Translations under genes and position numbers: made by a program
Shown here: positions 26,529-36,267 of the stretch, piece after piece
How the letters are laid out: each line of letters opens with the position of its first letter
Position numbering within the stretch: position 1 is the stretch's first letter
NCBI GenBank assembly: GCA_900548345.1
Contig: URKA01000013.1
Coordinates: 6,075-70,074 of the forward strand
DNA: 64,000 nucleotides
Direction: 5' to 3'
Source of the DNA: an uncultured Paraprevotella sp.
GTDB taxonomy: Bacteria > Bacteroidota > Bacteroidia > Bacteroidales > Bacteroidaceae
The notes under the pieces: generated by a model
Seen by the model: only the letters and a program-made list of their open reading frames with translations
Told to the model about the DNA's origin: nothing
Databases searched by the model: none

Positions 26529-27038
26529 TTATCCGAGCACGGCAAGCGCAGCCTCATAATCCGGTTCTTCCGTAATCTCCGGCACAAGCTGTTCATATAC
26601 GACACGCTGCTCCTCGTCCAGCACGATGACCGCACGTGCCGCCAGTCCTTTCAACGGTCCGTCGGCCAATATCAATCCGTAACCGGCGGCAAAATCCGTG
26701 CTACGGAAGAGCGACAAGGGCTTTACATCAGCTATACCTTCCACGGTGCAGAAACGCCCCTGTGCAAAAGGCAAGTCCATGGAAACAGCCAGCACCGTCA
26801 CATTATCCAGCCCGGCAGCCTTTGCATTGAACTTACGGACAGAGGTGGCGCACACCCCCGTATCCAGACTCGGAAAGATATTCAGCAACACGCGCCGCCC
26901 TTTCAGACTGCGCAAAGACACTTCGCTCAAATCACCGGCCACTGCCGTAAAATCCGGCGCCACGGCATTCCGCTCCGGCATCACTCCACCGGTATGTACT
27001 TCCATCCCCTTAAAAGTCAAGGTTTCAAACTTCTTCAT
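26529..27038 (-). CDS. tpx: Thiol peroxidase (atypical 2-Cys peroxiredoxin)
   Basis: A thioredoxin-dependent peroxidase that removes hydrogen peroxide and alkyl hydroperoxides in the cell. The 169-residue product starts MKKFETLTFKGMEVH and has the peroxidatic cysteine in FPSLDTGVCATSVRKF, a Tpx hallmark (Thr-Gly-Val-Cys). The resolving cysteine follows in LPFAQGRFCTVEG, and the phrase FRSTDFAAGYGLILADGPLKGLAARAV is split here as FRSTDFAAGYG and GPLKGLAARAV. The ATG at 27038 is used; one at 27050 is possible. It stands alone with a -7 box upstream. Confidence 0.95.
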   Translation of the reverse strand: MKKFETLTFKGMEVHTGGVMPERNAVAPDFTAVAGDLSEVSLRSLKGRRVLLNIFPSLDTGVCATSVRKFNAKAAGLDNVTVLAVSMDLPFAQGRFCTVEGIADVKPLSLFRSTDFAAGYGLILADGPLKGLAARAVIVLDEEQRVVYEQLVPEITEEPDYEAALAVLG

Positions 27039-27106
27039 ATTGTTCCTCATTTATCAGTCCTGCACGAAGCGATATGCCCCGCCAGACAACCCAAAGGGTT
27101 ATGAAG

Positions 27107-27114
27107 CAAATATA
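27107..27114 (-). promoter_or_regulatory. Probable -7 promoter box of tpx
   Basis: TATATTTG on the minus strand, 68 bases from the tpx ATG. No TTTG at the right spacing is visible, so only the -7 element is supported. Confidence 0.4.
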
Positions 27115-27254
27115 CGCAAAGAATCAGCCACACCATGCACAAGGCTGTTAATAATCCTTTCCGTATGCACTCTTTAACACTCCCGCCTTCCCCCTTGCCG
27201 TCCGAAACTGTGAAATACCTTTGCCGTTCTTCGCAGAGATAAAAAATAATTATG

Positions 27255-27262
27255 TAACTTTG
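27255..27262 (+). promoter_or_regulatory. Probable -7 promoter box of valS
   Basis: TAACTTTG lies 45 bases before the valS ATG and matches the Bacteroides -7 consensus. A TTTG exists at 27220-27223 but is too far away (31 bases) to be a normal -33 box. Confidence 0.4.
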
Positions 27263-27307
27263 CAACTTGTTATAGGATAAGGAAACAAACATAAACATCA
27301 TTCTAAT

Positions 27308-29956
27308 ATGGAATTAGCAAGCAAATACAATCCGGCCGACGTAGAAGGCAAATGGTACCGGTATTGGCTCGACAACAAACTTTTCAGTTCTAAACCCGAC
27401 GGACGCGAACCTTACACAGTGGTGATTCCACCACCTAACGTGACCGGTGTGCTCCACATGGGACATGTGCTCAACGAAACCATCCAGGACATCCTGGTGC
27501 GCCGCGCACGCATGGACGGAAAGAATGCTTGCTGGGTGCCCGGCACCGACCACGCCAGCATCGCCACCGAAGCCAAGGTGGTCAACCGTCTGGCGGAAAA
27601 AGGTATCAAGAAAACAGACCTTACCCGCGAAGAGTTCCTGAAACATGCCTGGGAATGGACCGACGAACACGGAGGCATCATCCTGAAACAGCTCCGCACA
27701 TTGGGTTGCAGCTGCGACTGGGACCGCACCGCATTCACCATGGACGAAAAACGCAGCAGGAGCGTCATCAAGGTGTTCTGCGACTTGTACAACAAAGGAC
27801 TAATCTACCGCGGCGTCCGTATGGTAAACTGGGACCCTAAAGCCCTGACTGCGCTGTCGGACGAAGAAGTGATTTACAAAGAGGAACACAGCAAGCTGTA
27901 TTATCTGCGCTATAAAGTGGCCGATGAAAACGGACAGCCCGACGCAAGCGGAAAATATGCGATTGTGGCCACCACACGCCCCGAAACCATCATGGGCGAC
28001 ACGGCCATGTGCATCAATCCCAACGACCCGAAAAACGCATGGCTGAAAGGCAAGAAAGTCATCGTGCCGCTGGTAAACCGTTGCATTCCGGTTATCGAAG
28101 ACGATTATGTAGACGTTGAATTCGGTACGGGATGTCTGAAGGTTACTCCGGCCCACGACGTCAACGACTATATGCTGGGCGAGAAATACGGCCTTCAGAG
28201 CATTGACATCTTCAACGACAACGGTACCCTGAGCGAAGCCGCCAGCATGTATGTCGGCATGGACCGCTTCGACGTACGCAAGCAGATTACCATCGATCTG
28301 GAGAAAGCCGGATTGCTGGAGAAAGTCGAGGACTATAATAATAAGGTGGGATGCTCGGAACGTACCAACGTCCCCATCGAACCGAAACTTTCCATGCAAT
28401 GGTTCCTGAAGATGGAACATCTGGCACAGATAGCCCTGAAACCGGTGATGGACGATGAAATCAAATTCTATCCCGCCAAATACAAGAACACTTACCGGCA
28501 CTGGATGGAGAACATCAAGGACTGGTGCATAAGCCGCCAGTTGTGGTGGGGACACCGCATCCCGGCATATTACCTTCCGGAAGGAGGCTACGTAGTGGCC
28601 GAAACTGCGGAAGAGGCTCTTGAACTGGCCCAAAAGAAGACAGGCAACAGCCATCTTACCCTTGCCGACCTGCGGCAGGACGAGGATGCGCTCGACACTT
28701 GGTTCTCCAGCTGGCTATGGCCCATCTCGCTGTTCGACGGCATCAACAACCCCGGCAACGAAGAACTCAACTATTATTACCCCACAGCCGACCTCGTGAC
28801 CGGTCCGGACATCATCTTTTTCTGGGTGGCACGCATGATTATGGCCGGATACGAATACGAAGGGAAGATGCCGTTCAGAAACGTGTACTTCACCGGAATC
28901 GTACGCGACAAACTCGGCCGCAAGATGAGCAAGTCGCTCGGCAACAGTCCCGACCCGCTGGACCTGATTGAACGCTACGGTGCCGACGGCGTGCGTATGG
29001 GCATGATGCTCTCCGCACCGGCCGGCAACGACATCCTGTTCGATGACGCGTTGTGCGAACAGGGACGCAACTTCAACAACAAGATATGGAATGCGTTCCG
29101 CCTCGTGAAAGGCTGGCAGACCGCCGACATCGAACAGCCCGAAAGTGCCGCTATTGCCACCCGCTGGTTCGACGCCATGCTGAAAACCACTGCAGCGGAA
29201 GTGGCCGACCTCTTCGGCAAGTACCGCCTGAGCGAAGCCTTGATGGCCGTATACAAACTGTTCTGGGACGAGTTCTCAAGTTGGTATCTCGAAATGATTA
29301 AGCCGGCCTACGGACAACCCATCGACCGGAAAACCTACGAACAGACCCTGGCATTCTTCGACACACTGCTGAAATTGCTGCATCCTTTCATGCCGTTCAT
29401 TACCGAAGAGTTGTGGCAGCACATCTACGACCGCCTGCCAGGCGAAAGCATCATGATTTCTCCCCTGCATACGGCCGCACCTACAGCCGGGGACGCCGAA
29501 CTGATAGCCCATATCAACGATGTAAAAGACGTGGTGGCCGGCATCCGTACGGTGCGCAACCAAAAGAACATCGCTCCGAAAGAACCGCTCGGCCTTGAGG
29601 TTGTCGGCGCAAATCCCGTAGAGGCGTTCGACAGCGTCATCAAGAAGATGGCCAACCTGAATGCCATCAATACCGTAGCACAAAAGAGCGAGGGCACGGC
29701 TTCATTCTTAGTGGGGACGACCGAATACGCCGTTCCGTTGGGCAATCTGATAGACGTTGAGGCCGAGATTGCCAAGCAGGAGGCTGAGTTGAAACACTTG
29801 GAAGGTTTCCTTATCGGTGTACAGAAAAAACTGTCCAACGAACGTTTCGTTGCCAACGCACCTGCCGCCGTGGTAGAGATGGAACGCAAGAAACAGGCTG
29901 ATGCCGAAAGCAAGATAGCCGCCTTGAAAAAAAGCCTGGCCAAGTTGAAGAAGTAA
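27308..29956 (+). CDS. valS: Valyl-tRNA synthetase
   Basis: Class Ia synthetase that charges tRNA-Val and edits misacylated Thr. The 882-residue product has the HIGH-type motif in PPNVTGVLHMGHVLN (residues 40-54), the CP1 editing domain (TRPETIMGDTA), the KMSKS motif in RKMSKSLGNSPDPLD near residue 541, an anticodon-binding domain, and a C-terminal coiled coil (KQEAELKHLEGFL ... KIAALKKSLAKLKK) typical of bacterial ValRS. It is a single gene converging with the BspA-like genes, with a terminator between them. Confidence 0.97.
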   Translation: MELASKYNPADVEGKWYRYWLDNKLFSSKPDGREPYTVVIPPPNVTGVLHMGHVLNETIQDILVRRARMDGKNACWVPGTDHASIATEAKVVNRLAEKGIKKTDLTREEFLKHAWEWTDEHGGIILKQLRTLGCSCDWDRTAFTMDEKRSRSVIKVFCDLYNKGLIYRGVRMVNWDPKALTALSDEEVIYKEEHSKLYYLRYKVADENGQPDASGKYAIVATTRPETIMGDTAMCINPNDPKNAWLKGKKVIVPLVNRCIPVIEDDYVDVEFGTGCLKVTPAHDVNDYMLGEKYGLQSIDIFNDNGTLSEAASMYVGMDRFDVRKQITIDLEKAGLLEKVEDYNNKVGCSERTNVPIEPKLSMQWFLKMEHLAQIALKPVMDDEIKFYPAKYKNTYRHWMENIKDWCISRQLWWGHRIPAYYLPEGGYVVAETAEEALELAQKKTGNSHLTLADLRQDEDALDTWFSSWLWPISLFDGINNPGNEELNYYYPTADLVTGPDIIFFWVARMIMAGYEYEGKMPFRNVYFTGIVRDKLGRKMSKSLGNSPDPLDLIERYGADGVRMGMMLSAPAGNDILFDDALCEQGRNFNNKIWNAFRLVKGWQTADIEQPESAAIATRWFDAMLKTTAAEVADLFGKYRLSEALMAVYKLFWDEFSSWYLEMIKPAYGQPIDRKTYEQTLAFFDTLLKLLHPFMPFITEELWQHIYDRLPGESIMISPLHTAAPTAGDAELIAHINDVKDVVAGIRTVRNQKNIAPKEPLGLEVVGANPVEAFDSVIKKMANLNAINTVAQKSEGTASFLVGTTEYAVPLGNLIDVEAEIAKQEAELKHLEGFLIGVQKKLSNERFVANAPAAVVEMERKKQADAESKIAALKKSLAKLKK

Positions 29957-30004
29957 CCCCGCACGTTGCAGGGCTTCCGCCCAAGCGGAAAATACACTTA
30001 AAGC

Positions 30005-30038
30005 AATCCGGTCTCCTCACCGCAGAAGAGACCGGATT
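30005..30038. terminator. Shared terminator between valS and the BspA-like gene
   Basis: AATCCGGTCTC (30005-30015) and GAGACCGGATT (30028-30038) pair perfectly across a 12-base loop. It lies between two convergent genes and can serve both. Confidence 0.75.
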
Positions 30039-30049
30039 ACTTTATTCAA

Positions 30050-31858
30050 TTACTCGATGTCGTCCTTGATTTTACCATAGGAATCTTTTCCGAAATACTT
30101 TCCCCACACCGGATGATCGAGGTACTTTTGCTTGCATCCCTTCGGCACGTGAAGGCAAGTTCCTTTATCCATAACAATTTGTTTCTCTCCAATCTCCGGT
30201 ACTTCTGTACAAGATACATAAATGTGTAGTATTCTTTTCTCAGAAAACATTATCGTCGGTAAAGACAATTCACCGAAACTCTTTACCGAAGCCGGAATAT
30301 ACACATGACTTGTCATCACATGAGCAAAGGCTGCATCTTCGATCTGTTCCACGCCTTCGGGAATTCTCACCTCATCTCTTGAACCACCGCAAAGAAGCAA
30401 TGTTTTCTTGTCCTTATCAAAGAGCATGCCGTCCGAAGAAGAGTAAACGTCGCTTCCCGCCTCCACTTCTATATTCCGTAACATGCAATCAAAATTATTA
30501 TTCAGCATATAAGACTTTATATCATCAACTTGAGGGGTATTAGCACGTTTCGTCAAGACTCTGACCCATTCGCGATACTGTTCCTCTTTCGCTTTGTCTT
30601 CATCCAAATTCAACATAAAAAACTTAAATTCCCCAACCCCTGCAGGTATAAATAAACGATCAAGCTTGTTACAATCAAAAAAGCAATAGTCGCCGATGTG
30701 AGTTACACTACCAGGAAATTCCAAGTTCCGCAACTCCTTACAGTGATAGAAAGCAAAACTACCCACCGACGTCAGATTCTGAGGAAACTCCACAGCTTGC
30801 AAAAAAGTACAACTCTCAAAGGCATTGTTTCCGATGACCTTCAGAGATGAAGGCAACTTCAACTTCTTCATTGCCATACATCCTGCAAAAGTACAGTCTT
30901 CTATACGCTCCACACCTTCGGGAACATTTACGGTCGTCAACATCTTACAGCAGTAGAACGCATTACGTCCGATTCTCCTTACGGAAAGAGGCAACTGAAC
31001 CGTTACAAGATTTCTACAATCCGAGAACGCGAAGTCGAAGACTTCCGTTACGGTTTCAGGTATGGTTACCGATTTCTTCGCAAGATTCGATGGACATACA
31101 ACCAAGTGCGTCTTCTCCTTATTATATATAATACCGTCTACACTCGTATAAGAAGAATTGTCAGAAGACAAGTCTATCTTGGACAAAGCAACGCAACCTG
31201 CAAAAGCGCGCTCGCCAATGCGCTTCACATCCTTATGTATTTTAACGGATGACAACTTGTTACAACAGAAGAATGCAGCCTGTCCTATTTCAGCGACATC
31301 AGATGGCACTTCATAGTCTGTATGAATAGCCGACAAAACTTTCGGAAGAGTTATCAGACAAGACCGCGACTTGTCTATCAGTTCACCACAACTTCCCACC
31401 GTAAAACACTCATTACTTTCGTCCACCGTAAAAGCCTTTAAACCAGGACAGAAAACAAAGGCTGTCTCACTGATTTCCTTTACTCCGGCAGTTACCTTAA
31501 ATTCTTTCAACTGTTCACAATTGCAAAATGCGCTGTCGCCAATGGCTTCCACACCGGCACCCATTATGACCTTACTCAATGAAGTACAACCGGAAAAAGC
31601 ATTTTTGCCAACTGATTTCACAAACTTGCCGATGGCAACCACATAGACTCTATCTGAAAGCCCGTTCCACCGCTCATCATCGGGCGCGAAATCCTGCATC
31701 TCGCCTTCACTGCCAATCAGCAGCAACCCTTTCGACTGGTCCAGCTCCCACTTCACTGTGGAACCGTTCTTACCACATGTTCCACTCACTGTCTGTGCAT
31801 TCAACGCAAGTTGGCATCCACACAAAAACATTACACACCATGCTAAAAATCTACTCAT
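30050..31858 (-). CDS. BspA-type leucine-rich repeat secreted protein (copy A)
   Basis: A 602-residue exported protein. A signal peptide (MSRFLAWCVMFLCGCQLALNAQ) is followed by a short beta region (TCGKNGSTVKWELDQSKGLL) and about a dozen leucine-rich repeats of the Treponema/BspA kind, each of about 23 residues (for example VERIEDCTFAGCMAMKKL). The tail is HVPKGCKQKYLDHPVWGK. Such proteins are surface or secreted and often bind host or bacterial partners; no activity can be assigned here. Copy B lies directly upstream with the same ends and a similar leader, so the pair arose by duplication. No sorting domain is visible. Confidence 0.88.
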   Translation of the reverse strand: MSRFLAWCVMFLCGCQLALNAQTVSGTCGKNGSTVKWELDQSKGLLLIGSEGEMQDFAPDDERWNGLSDRVYVVAIGKFVKSVGKNAFSGCTSLSKVIMGAGVEAIGDSAFCNCEQLKEFKVTAGVKEISETAFVFCPGLKAFTVDESNECFTVGSCGELIDKSRSCLITLPKVLSAIHTDYEVPSDVAEIGQAAFFCCNKLSSVKIHKDVKRIGERAFAGCVALSKIDLSSDNSSYTSVDGIIYNKEKTHLVVCPSNLAKKSVTIPETVTEVFDFAFSDCRNLVTVQLPLSVRRIGRNAFYCCKMLTTVNVPEGVERIEDCTFAGCMAMKKLKLPSSLKVIGNNAFESCTFLQAVEFPQNLTSVGSFAFYHCKELRNLEFPGSVTHIGDYCFFDCNKLDRLFIPAGVGEFKFFMLNLDEDKAKEEQYREWVRVLTKRANTPQVDDIKSYMLNNNFDCMLRNIEVEAGSDVYSSSDGMLFDKDKKTLLLCGGSRDEVRIPEGVEQIEDAAFAHVMTSHVYIPASVKSFGELSLPTIMFSEKRILHIYVSCTEVPEIGEKQIVMDKGTCLHVPKGCKQKYLDHPVWGKYFGKDSYGKIKDDIE

Positions 31859-32022
31859 TTTTTTCTTCTTTTTTATCCCCTTAAATTAAACAAAAGGTTG
31901 ATTATCTCAGCCTGACCTGTCCTATTTCGCACGGAACAGGTTTTAGATTAAAAAATGTACGGCTTTTTTCAAATACAACAAACATTTTATCCCTCAAAAA
32001 AAGCTGGAAGGCAATCCCCCAA

Positions 32023-33840
32023 TCACCTGATGTCGTCCTTGATTTCACCGTTATCGCCTCCGAAAAGTTTTCCCCACACCGGATGGTCAAGATACTTCTG
32101 CTTGCAACCTTTCGGCACATGAAGCACAGGACCAATGCTTTTCTCAGCTGTCGCACCATATCCCTTATAAATCCTGGTTTCGGCAACCGTTAATTTAGCA
32201 TAAGTCTGACATCCATCCAATTCTGGCACCTCAGGGCAAGGCAAATAAAGATGTAACCGTTCTTTCGCCATCGAAATCGTCGGAAGAGAATTCATATCGA
32301 ATTTCTTGACCGTAGCCGGAAAATATATCTTAGAGGCTGCCAACGACATGAAAGCCGACCCGGCTATCGTTTCGACAGTTTCAGGAATCCTCACCTGCCC
32401 CCTTGTTCCGCCACAAAACAAAAGTTTTGTTTTCTTTTTGTCAAAAAGCATACCGTCCGAAACAGAAAACATCGGATTTTCTTCATCTACTTCTATTCTT
32501 CTCAAATCCAGGCTTTGGTCAAACCAGGATATGTTATAACGCGTAAGACCTCCCGGCAGTTTCACACGATTCAAATCCCTGCAATAAGCAAAGGCCATGC
32601 CGCCCATTGAGGTCAGTTGCCGTGGCAAATCCACTTCCCTCAAAGCCTGGCAATCCAGAAAAGCACGGTCACCGATAGACCTCACCGAAGGCGCAAACGT
32701 CAGATTCTTCAATGCACGGCAACGGACAAAAGCATACTTGCCAATCTGTTCAAGTTTCTCTCCGGACATACAGACGGATTTTAGCGAAATACAATCCATG
32801 AAAGCGCTCTCTCCTATAGATTCCAGCGATGCCGGCAAAGTCTGGCTCGACAATTCCTTACAGGCCGTGAACGCAAATCCTTCTATACATTCCAATCCTT
32901 CAGACAAACTTACCGTTTTGAGTTTTCCACAACCATAGAAAGCACCGTAACCGATTTTCTTTACCGAAGACGGCAAATTCACCGCCGTAAGATTCCGACA
33001 TTTAACAAATGCGTAATCACCTATTTCCGTCACCGTGGGCGGAACTGCGACCGTCTTTCCAATAAAAGCGGACGGACAGGAAATCAGACGTGTTTTTTCT
33101 TTATCATACAGTATGCCATCTTCCTCCGAATAGTAAGGATTGGACACAGACACAGCAATGTCTGTCAAGGCATTGCATTGAATGAACGCACCTGCGCCAA
33201 TATGTTTCACGTTCTTGTGTATCCCAACAATTCTCATCTTGTAGCAGCAATAGAAAGCCGCACGTCCAATTTCCGTCACATCGGCCGGGACATCATATAC
33301 GGGATGAGCAAACGAAGCCACAACCGGAAAAGTTATCAGGCGGGCACACGACTTGTCAATCAGTTCGCCGCAGGCACCCACCTTAAAATGCTCATTTGCA
33401 CTGTCCACCGTGATGTCTTTCAACTTGAGACAACGCATGAAGGCCGTCTCACCGATTTCCCGGACTCCGGCGGCGACTTTAAAATCCTCCAGTTTGCCAC
33501 AGTTACAGAACGCGCTGTCACCGATAGTTTCCACGCTACTGCCCATCTGCACATTAGTCAAAGATTGGCATTCCGCAAAGGCATTATCCCCAATCGAAGT
33601 TATCCCCTCCCCGACAGCCACCGTAGAGATTCTATCCTTCATTCCCTTCCACCGCTCATCATCGGGAGCGAAATCCTGCATCTCGCCTTTGCCTTCCAGC
33701 AGCAGCAATCCTTTCGACTGGTCCAGCTCCCATCTCACCGTAGAACCGTTCTTTCCGCATTTTCCACTTATCGTCTGGGCATACAGCGCAAATTGGCAAC
33801 TTCCCAAAAACATCACACACCATGCTAAAAATCTACTCAT
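32023..33840 (-). CDS. BspA-type leucine-rich repeat secreted protein (copy B)
   Basis: A 605-residue paralogue of the gene at 30050-31858. It has the same signal peptide start (MSRFLAWCVMFL), the same post-signal beta region and the same tail (HVPKGCKQKYLDHPVWGK), with more divergence in the middle repeats. The repeats have the BspA pattern (for example VKKIGYGAFYGCGKLKTV). The 164 bases between the two genes resemble the leader of copy B, so copy A probably carries its own copy of the promoter region. A consensus promoter lies 92 bases upstream of copy B. Function is unknown beyond likely surface binding. Confidence 0.88.
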   Translation of the reverse strand: MSRFLAWCVMFLGSCQFALYAQTISGKCGKNGSTVRWELDQSKGLLLLEGKGEMQDFAPDDERWKGMKDRISTVAVGEGITSIGDNAFAECQSLTNVQMGSSVETIGDSAFCNCGKLEDFKVAAGVREIGETAFMRCLKLKDITVDSANEHFKVGACGELIDKSCARLITFPVVASFAHPVYDVPADVTEIGRAAFYCCYKMRIVGIHKNVKHIGAGAFIQCNALTDIAVSVSNPYYSEEDGILYDKEKTRLISCPSAFIGKTVAVPPTVTEIGDYAFVKCRNLTAVNLPSSVKKIGYGAFYGCGKLKTVSLSEGLECIEGFAFTACKELSSQTLPASLESIGESAFMDCISLKSVCMSGEKLEQIGKYAFVRCRALKNLTFAPSVRSIGDRAFLDCQALREVDLPRQLTSMGGMAFAYCRDLNRVKLPGGLTRYNISWFDQSLDLRRIEVDEENPMFSVSDGMLFDKKKTKLLFCGGTRGQVRIPETVETIAGSAFMSLAASKIYFPATVKKFDMNSLPTISMAKERLHLYLPCPEVPELDGCQTYAKLTVAETRIYKGYGATAEKSIGPVLHVPKGCKQKYLDHPVWGKLFGGDNGEIKDDIR

Positions 33841-33931
33841 TCCTCTTCATTTGATTTGTCCCCTTAAATTAAACAAAAGTCGATTCATCCCGTATTTCAC
33901 ATCCGAACCAGATGGAGTCAGTTTTACAGGA

Positions 33932-33963
33932 CAAATATACTAAATTCTTAAAAACAAAACAAA
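33932..33963 (-). promoter_or_regulatory. Consensus Bacteroides promoter of BspA-like copy B
   Basis: On the minus strand TTTG (33963-33960) and TATATTTG (33939-33932) are exactly 20 bases apart. The corresponding place before copy A (31970-31977) reads TGTATTTG, one base off consensus. Confidence 0.75.
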
Positions 33964-33982
33964 CATTTTATCCCTCAAAAAG

Positions 33983-34013
33983 TTGGAAGACAATTTTCTT
34001 TTCATTACCTTTC
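33983..34013 (+). promoter_or_regulatory. Possible promoter of hppA
   Basis: TTG (33983-33985) and TACCTTTC (34006-34013) are 20 bases apart and lie 42 bases before the hppA ATG. Each box has one mismatch to the Bacteroides consensus. Confidence 0.35.
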
Positions 34014-34054
34014 ACGCAACTAAAAAACACTTGTTAACAAAAAACATCATTACT

Positions 34055-36259
34055 ATGGAACGTCTGTTATTCTGGATGGTACCCGTATCATCCCTGCTGG
34101 CGCTTCTGCTGGCGTGGTATTTCTACCGACAGATGATGAGAGAAAGCGAAGGCACTCCCGTCATGCAAAAAATCGCTTCACATGTACGCCAAGGCGCCAT
34201 GTCGTACCTGAAACAACAGTATAAGGTGGTGGGCATCGTATTCCTGACACTGGTCGTGCTGTTCTCCGTCATGGCATACGGGTTCAACCTACAAAACTCG
34301 TGGGTGCCCGTGGCATTCCTCACCGGAGGATTCTTCTCCGGACTATCGGGATTCTTAGGCATGAAAACTGCCACTTACGCCTCGGCACGCACCGCCAACG
34401 CTGCACGCGACTCGCTGAACAAGGGACTGCGTGTGGCCTTCCGCAGCGGTGCCGTCATGGGACTGGTGGTTGTAGGCCTCGGCCTGCTCGACATCTCTTT
34501 CTGGTACATCCTGCTCGACCACTTCGTGCCGACAGACATTGCATCGCCCACAGCCAAGCTGTGCATGATTACCACCACCATGCTCACATTCGGCATGGGC
34601 GCCAGCACACAGGCGCTGTTCGCCCGCGTAGGCGGCGGAATCTATACCAAAGCTGCCGATGTGGGCGCAGACCTTGTAGGCAAGGTTGAAGCCGGAATCC
34701 CGGAAGACGACCCGCGCAACCCTGCCACCATCGCCGACAACGTGGGCGACAACGTTGGCGACGTAGCCGGCATGGGTGCCGACCTGTATGAATCCTACTG
34801 CGGCTCCATCCTCGCCACTTCGGCACTCGGTGCTGCCGCATTCATCGGTAGCGGCGACGTGGACATGCAGTTCAAGGCCGTCATAGCTCCCATGCTGATT
34901 GCCGCCGTGGGCATCGTGCTTTCCATCATCGGCATCTTCTCCGTACGCACAAAAGAGGATGCCACCATGAAAGACCTTTTGGGGTCGCTTTCCGTAGGCA
35001 CGAACCTCAGTTCCGCACTCATCGTCATAGCCACCTTCCTTATCCTGTGGACCTTGCAACTGGAAAACGGGCTGAACATCTCGTTCGCCGTAGTCACCGG
35101 CCTGGTGGTGGGCATCGTCATCGGCCGCTCTACGGAATACTACACCTCGCAGTCCTACCGCCCGACACAGAGACTGGCCGAAAGCGGTAAGACCGGCCCT
35201 GCCACGGTCATCATCTCCGGCGTCGGACTGGGCATGGTGTCCACCACCGTTCCTGTGCTCGCCGTAGTGGCCGGCATCATCCTTTCCTATTGGCTGGCCG
35301 CAGGTTTCGACTTCGCCAACGTGGGCATGGGACTGTACGGTATCGGCATTGCAGCCGTAGGCATGCTGTCTACCTTAGGCATCACATTAGCTACCGATGC
35401 TTACGGACCGATAGCCGACAATGCCGGCGGAAACGCTGAAATGAGCGGACTGGGCAAGGAAGTGCGCAGGCGTACGGATGCGCTGGATTCTCTCGGCAAC
35501 ACCACGGCGGCCACCGGCAAAGGCTTTGCCATAGGGTCGGCCGCACTGACGGGACTGGCATTGCTGGCTTCCTACATCGAGGAAATACGCATCGGCCTGA
35601 CCCGCCTCGGCGAAACGGTGCTGCACATGCCGGGCGGCGACGAAGTGACCCTGCACGACGCTTCGTTCACCGACTTCATGACTTATTACGATGTGACGCT
35701 GATGAACCCCAAAGTGCTCTCCGGCATGTTCATCGGCAGCATGATGGCCTTCCTGTTCTGCGGTCTGACCATGAACGCCGTGGGACGCGCAGCCGCACAC
35801 ATGGTAGAGGAAGTGCGCCGTCAGTTCCGCGAAATCAAGGGCATCCTCACCGGTGAGGCCGAACCCGACTACGCACGTTGCGTGCAGATTTCCACGAAAG
35901 GCGCACAGCGCGAAATGATATTCCCGTCGCTGTTAGCCATCGTCGCACCGGTTCTCACGGGTCTGGTGTTCGGCGTATCGGGCGTCATCGGCCTGCTTGT
36001 GGGCGGCTTGTCGGCCGGTTTCGTACTGGCCATCTTCATGGCCAACTCCGGCGGAGCGTGGGACAACGCCAAGAAATACATTGAGGAGGACCACTTCGGC
36101 GGCAAAGGCAGCGAAGTGCACCGGGCCACAGTCGTGGGCGACACCGTGGGCGACCCGTTCAAGGACACGTCCGGTCCGAGCCTGAACATCCTCATCAAAC
36201 TCATGTCCATGGTGGCCATCGTCATGGCCGGCCTTACGGTTTCCTGGAGTCTCTTCTGA
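34055..36259 (+). CDS. hppA: Membrane-bound ion-pumping pyrophosphatase
   Basis: Couples hydrolysis of cytoplasmic pyrophosphate to ion transport across the inner membrane. The 734-residue product has about 16 hydrophobic segments and the catalytic motif DVGADLVGKVEAGIPEDDPRNP near 200-222, followed by ADNVGDNVGD. The motif GNTTAATGKGFAIGSAAL near residue 480 has Ala where K+-independent enzymes have Lys, so this is a K+-stimulated type. Within Bacteroides, a homologue from B. vulgatus is known to pump both Na+ and H+, so the same may hold here. The open frame begins at 33983, but the first hydrophobic segment follows the ATG at 34055, which is the better start. Confidence 0.95.
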   Translation: MERLLFWMVPVSSLLALLLAWYFYRQMMRESEGTPVMQKIASHVRQGAMSYLKQQYKVVGIVFLTLVVLFSVMAYGFNLQNSWVPVAFLTGGFFSGLSGFLGMKTATYASARTANAARDSLNKGLRVAFRSGAVMGLVVVGLGLLDISFWYILLDHFVPTDIASPTAKLCMITTTMLTFGMGASTQALFARVGGGIYTKAADVGADLVGKVEAGIPEDDPRNPATIADNVGDNVGDVAGMGADLYESYCGSILATSALGAAAFIGSGDVDMQFKAVIAPMLIAAVGIVLSIIGIFSVRTKEDATMKDLLGSLSVGTNLSSALIVIATFLILWTLQLENGLNISFAVVTGLVVGIVIGRSTEYYTSQSYRPTQRLAESGKTGPATVIISGVGLGMVSTTVPVLAVVAGIILSYWLAAGFDFANVGMGLYGIGIAAVGMLSTLGITLATDAYGPIADNAGGNAEMSGLGKEVRRRTDALDSLGNTTAATGKGFAIGSAALTGLALLASYIEEIRIGLTRLGETVLHMPGGDEVTLHDASFTDFMTYYDVTLMNPKVLSGMFIGSMMAFLFCGLTMNAVGRAAAHMVEEVRRQFREIKGILTGEAEPDYARCVQISTKGAQREMIFPSLLAIVAPVLTGLVFGVSGVIGLLVGGLSAGFVLAIFMANSGGAWDNAKKYIEEDHFGGKGSEVHRATVVGDTVGDPFKDTSGPSLNILIKLMSMVAIVMAGLTVSWSLF

Positions 36260-36267
36260 TAAGAGAA

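Noticed and set aside
27047..27301. Minus-strand frame of 84 codons between tpx and valS with a hydrophobic stretch
   Set aside because: It overlaps the tpx promoter region and start, lacks a start context of its own, and has no recognisable pattern.
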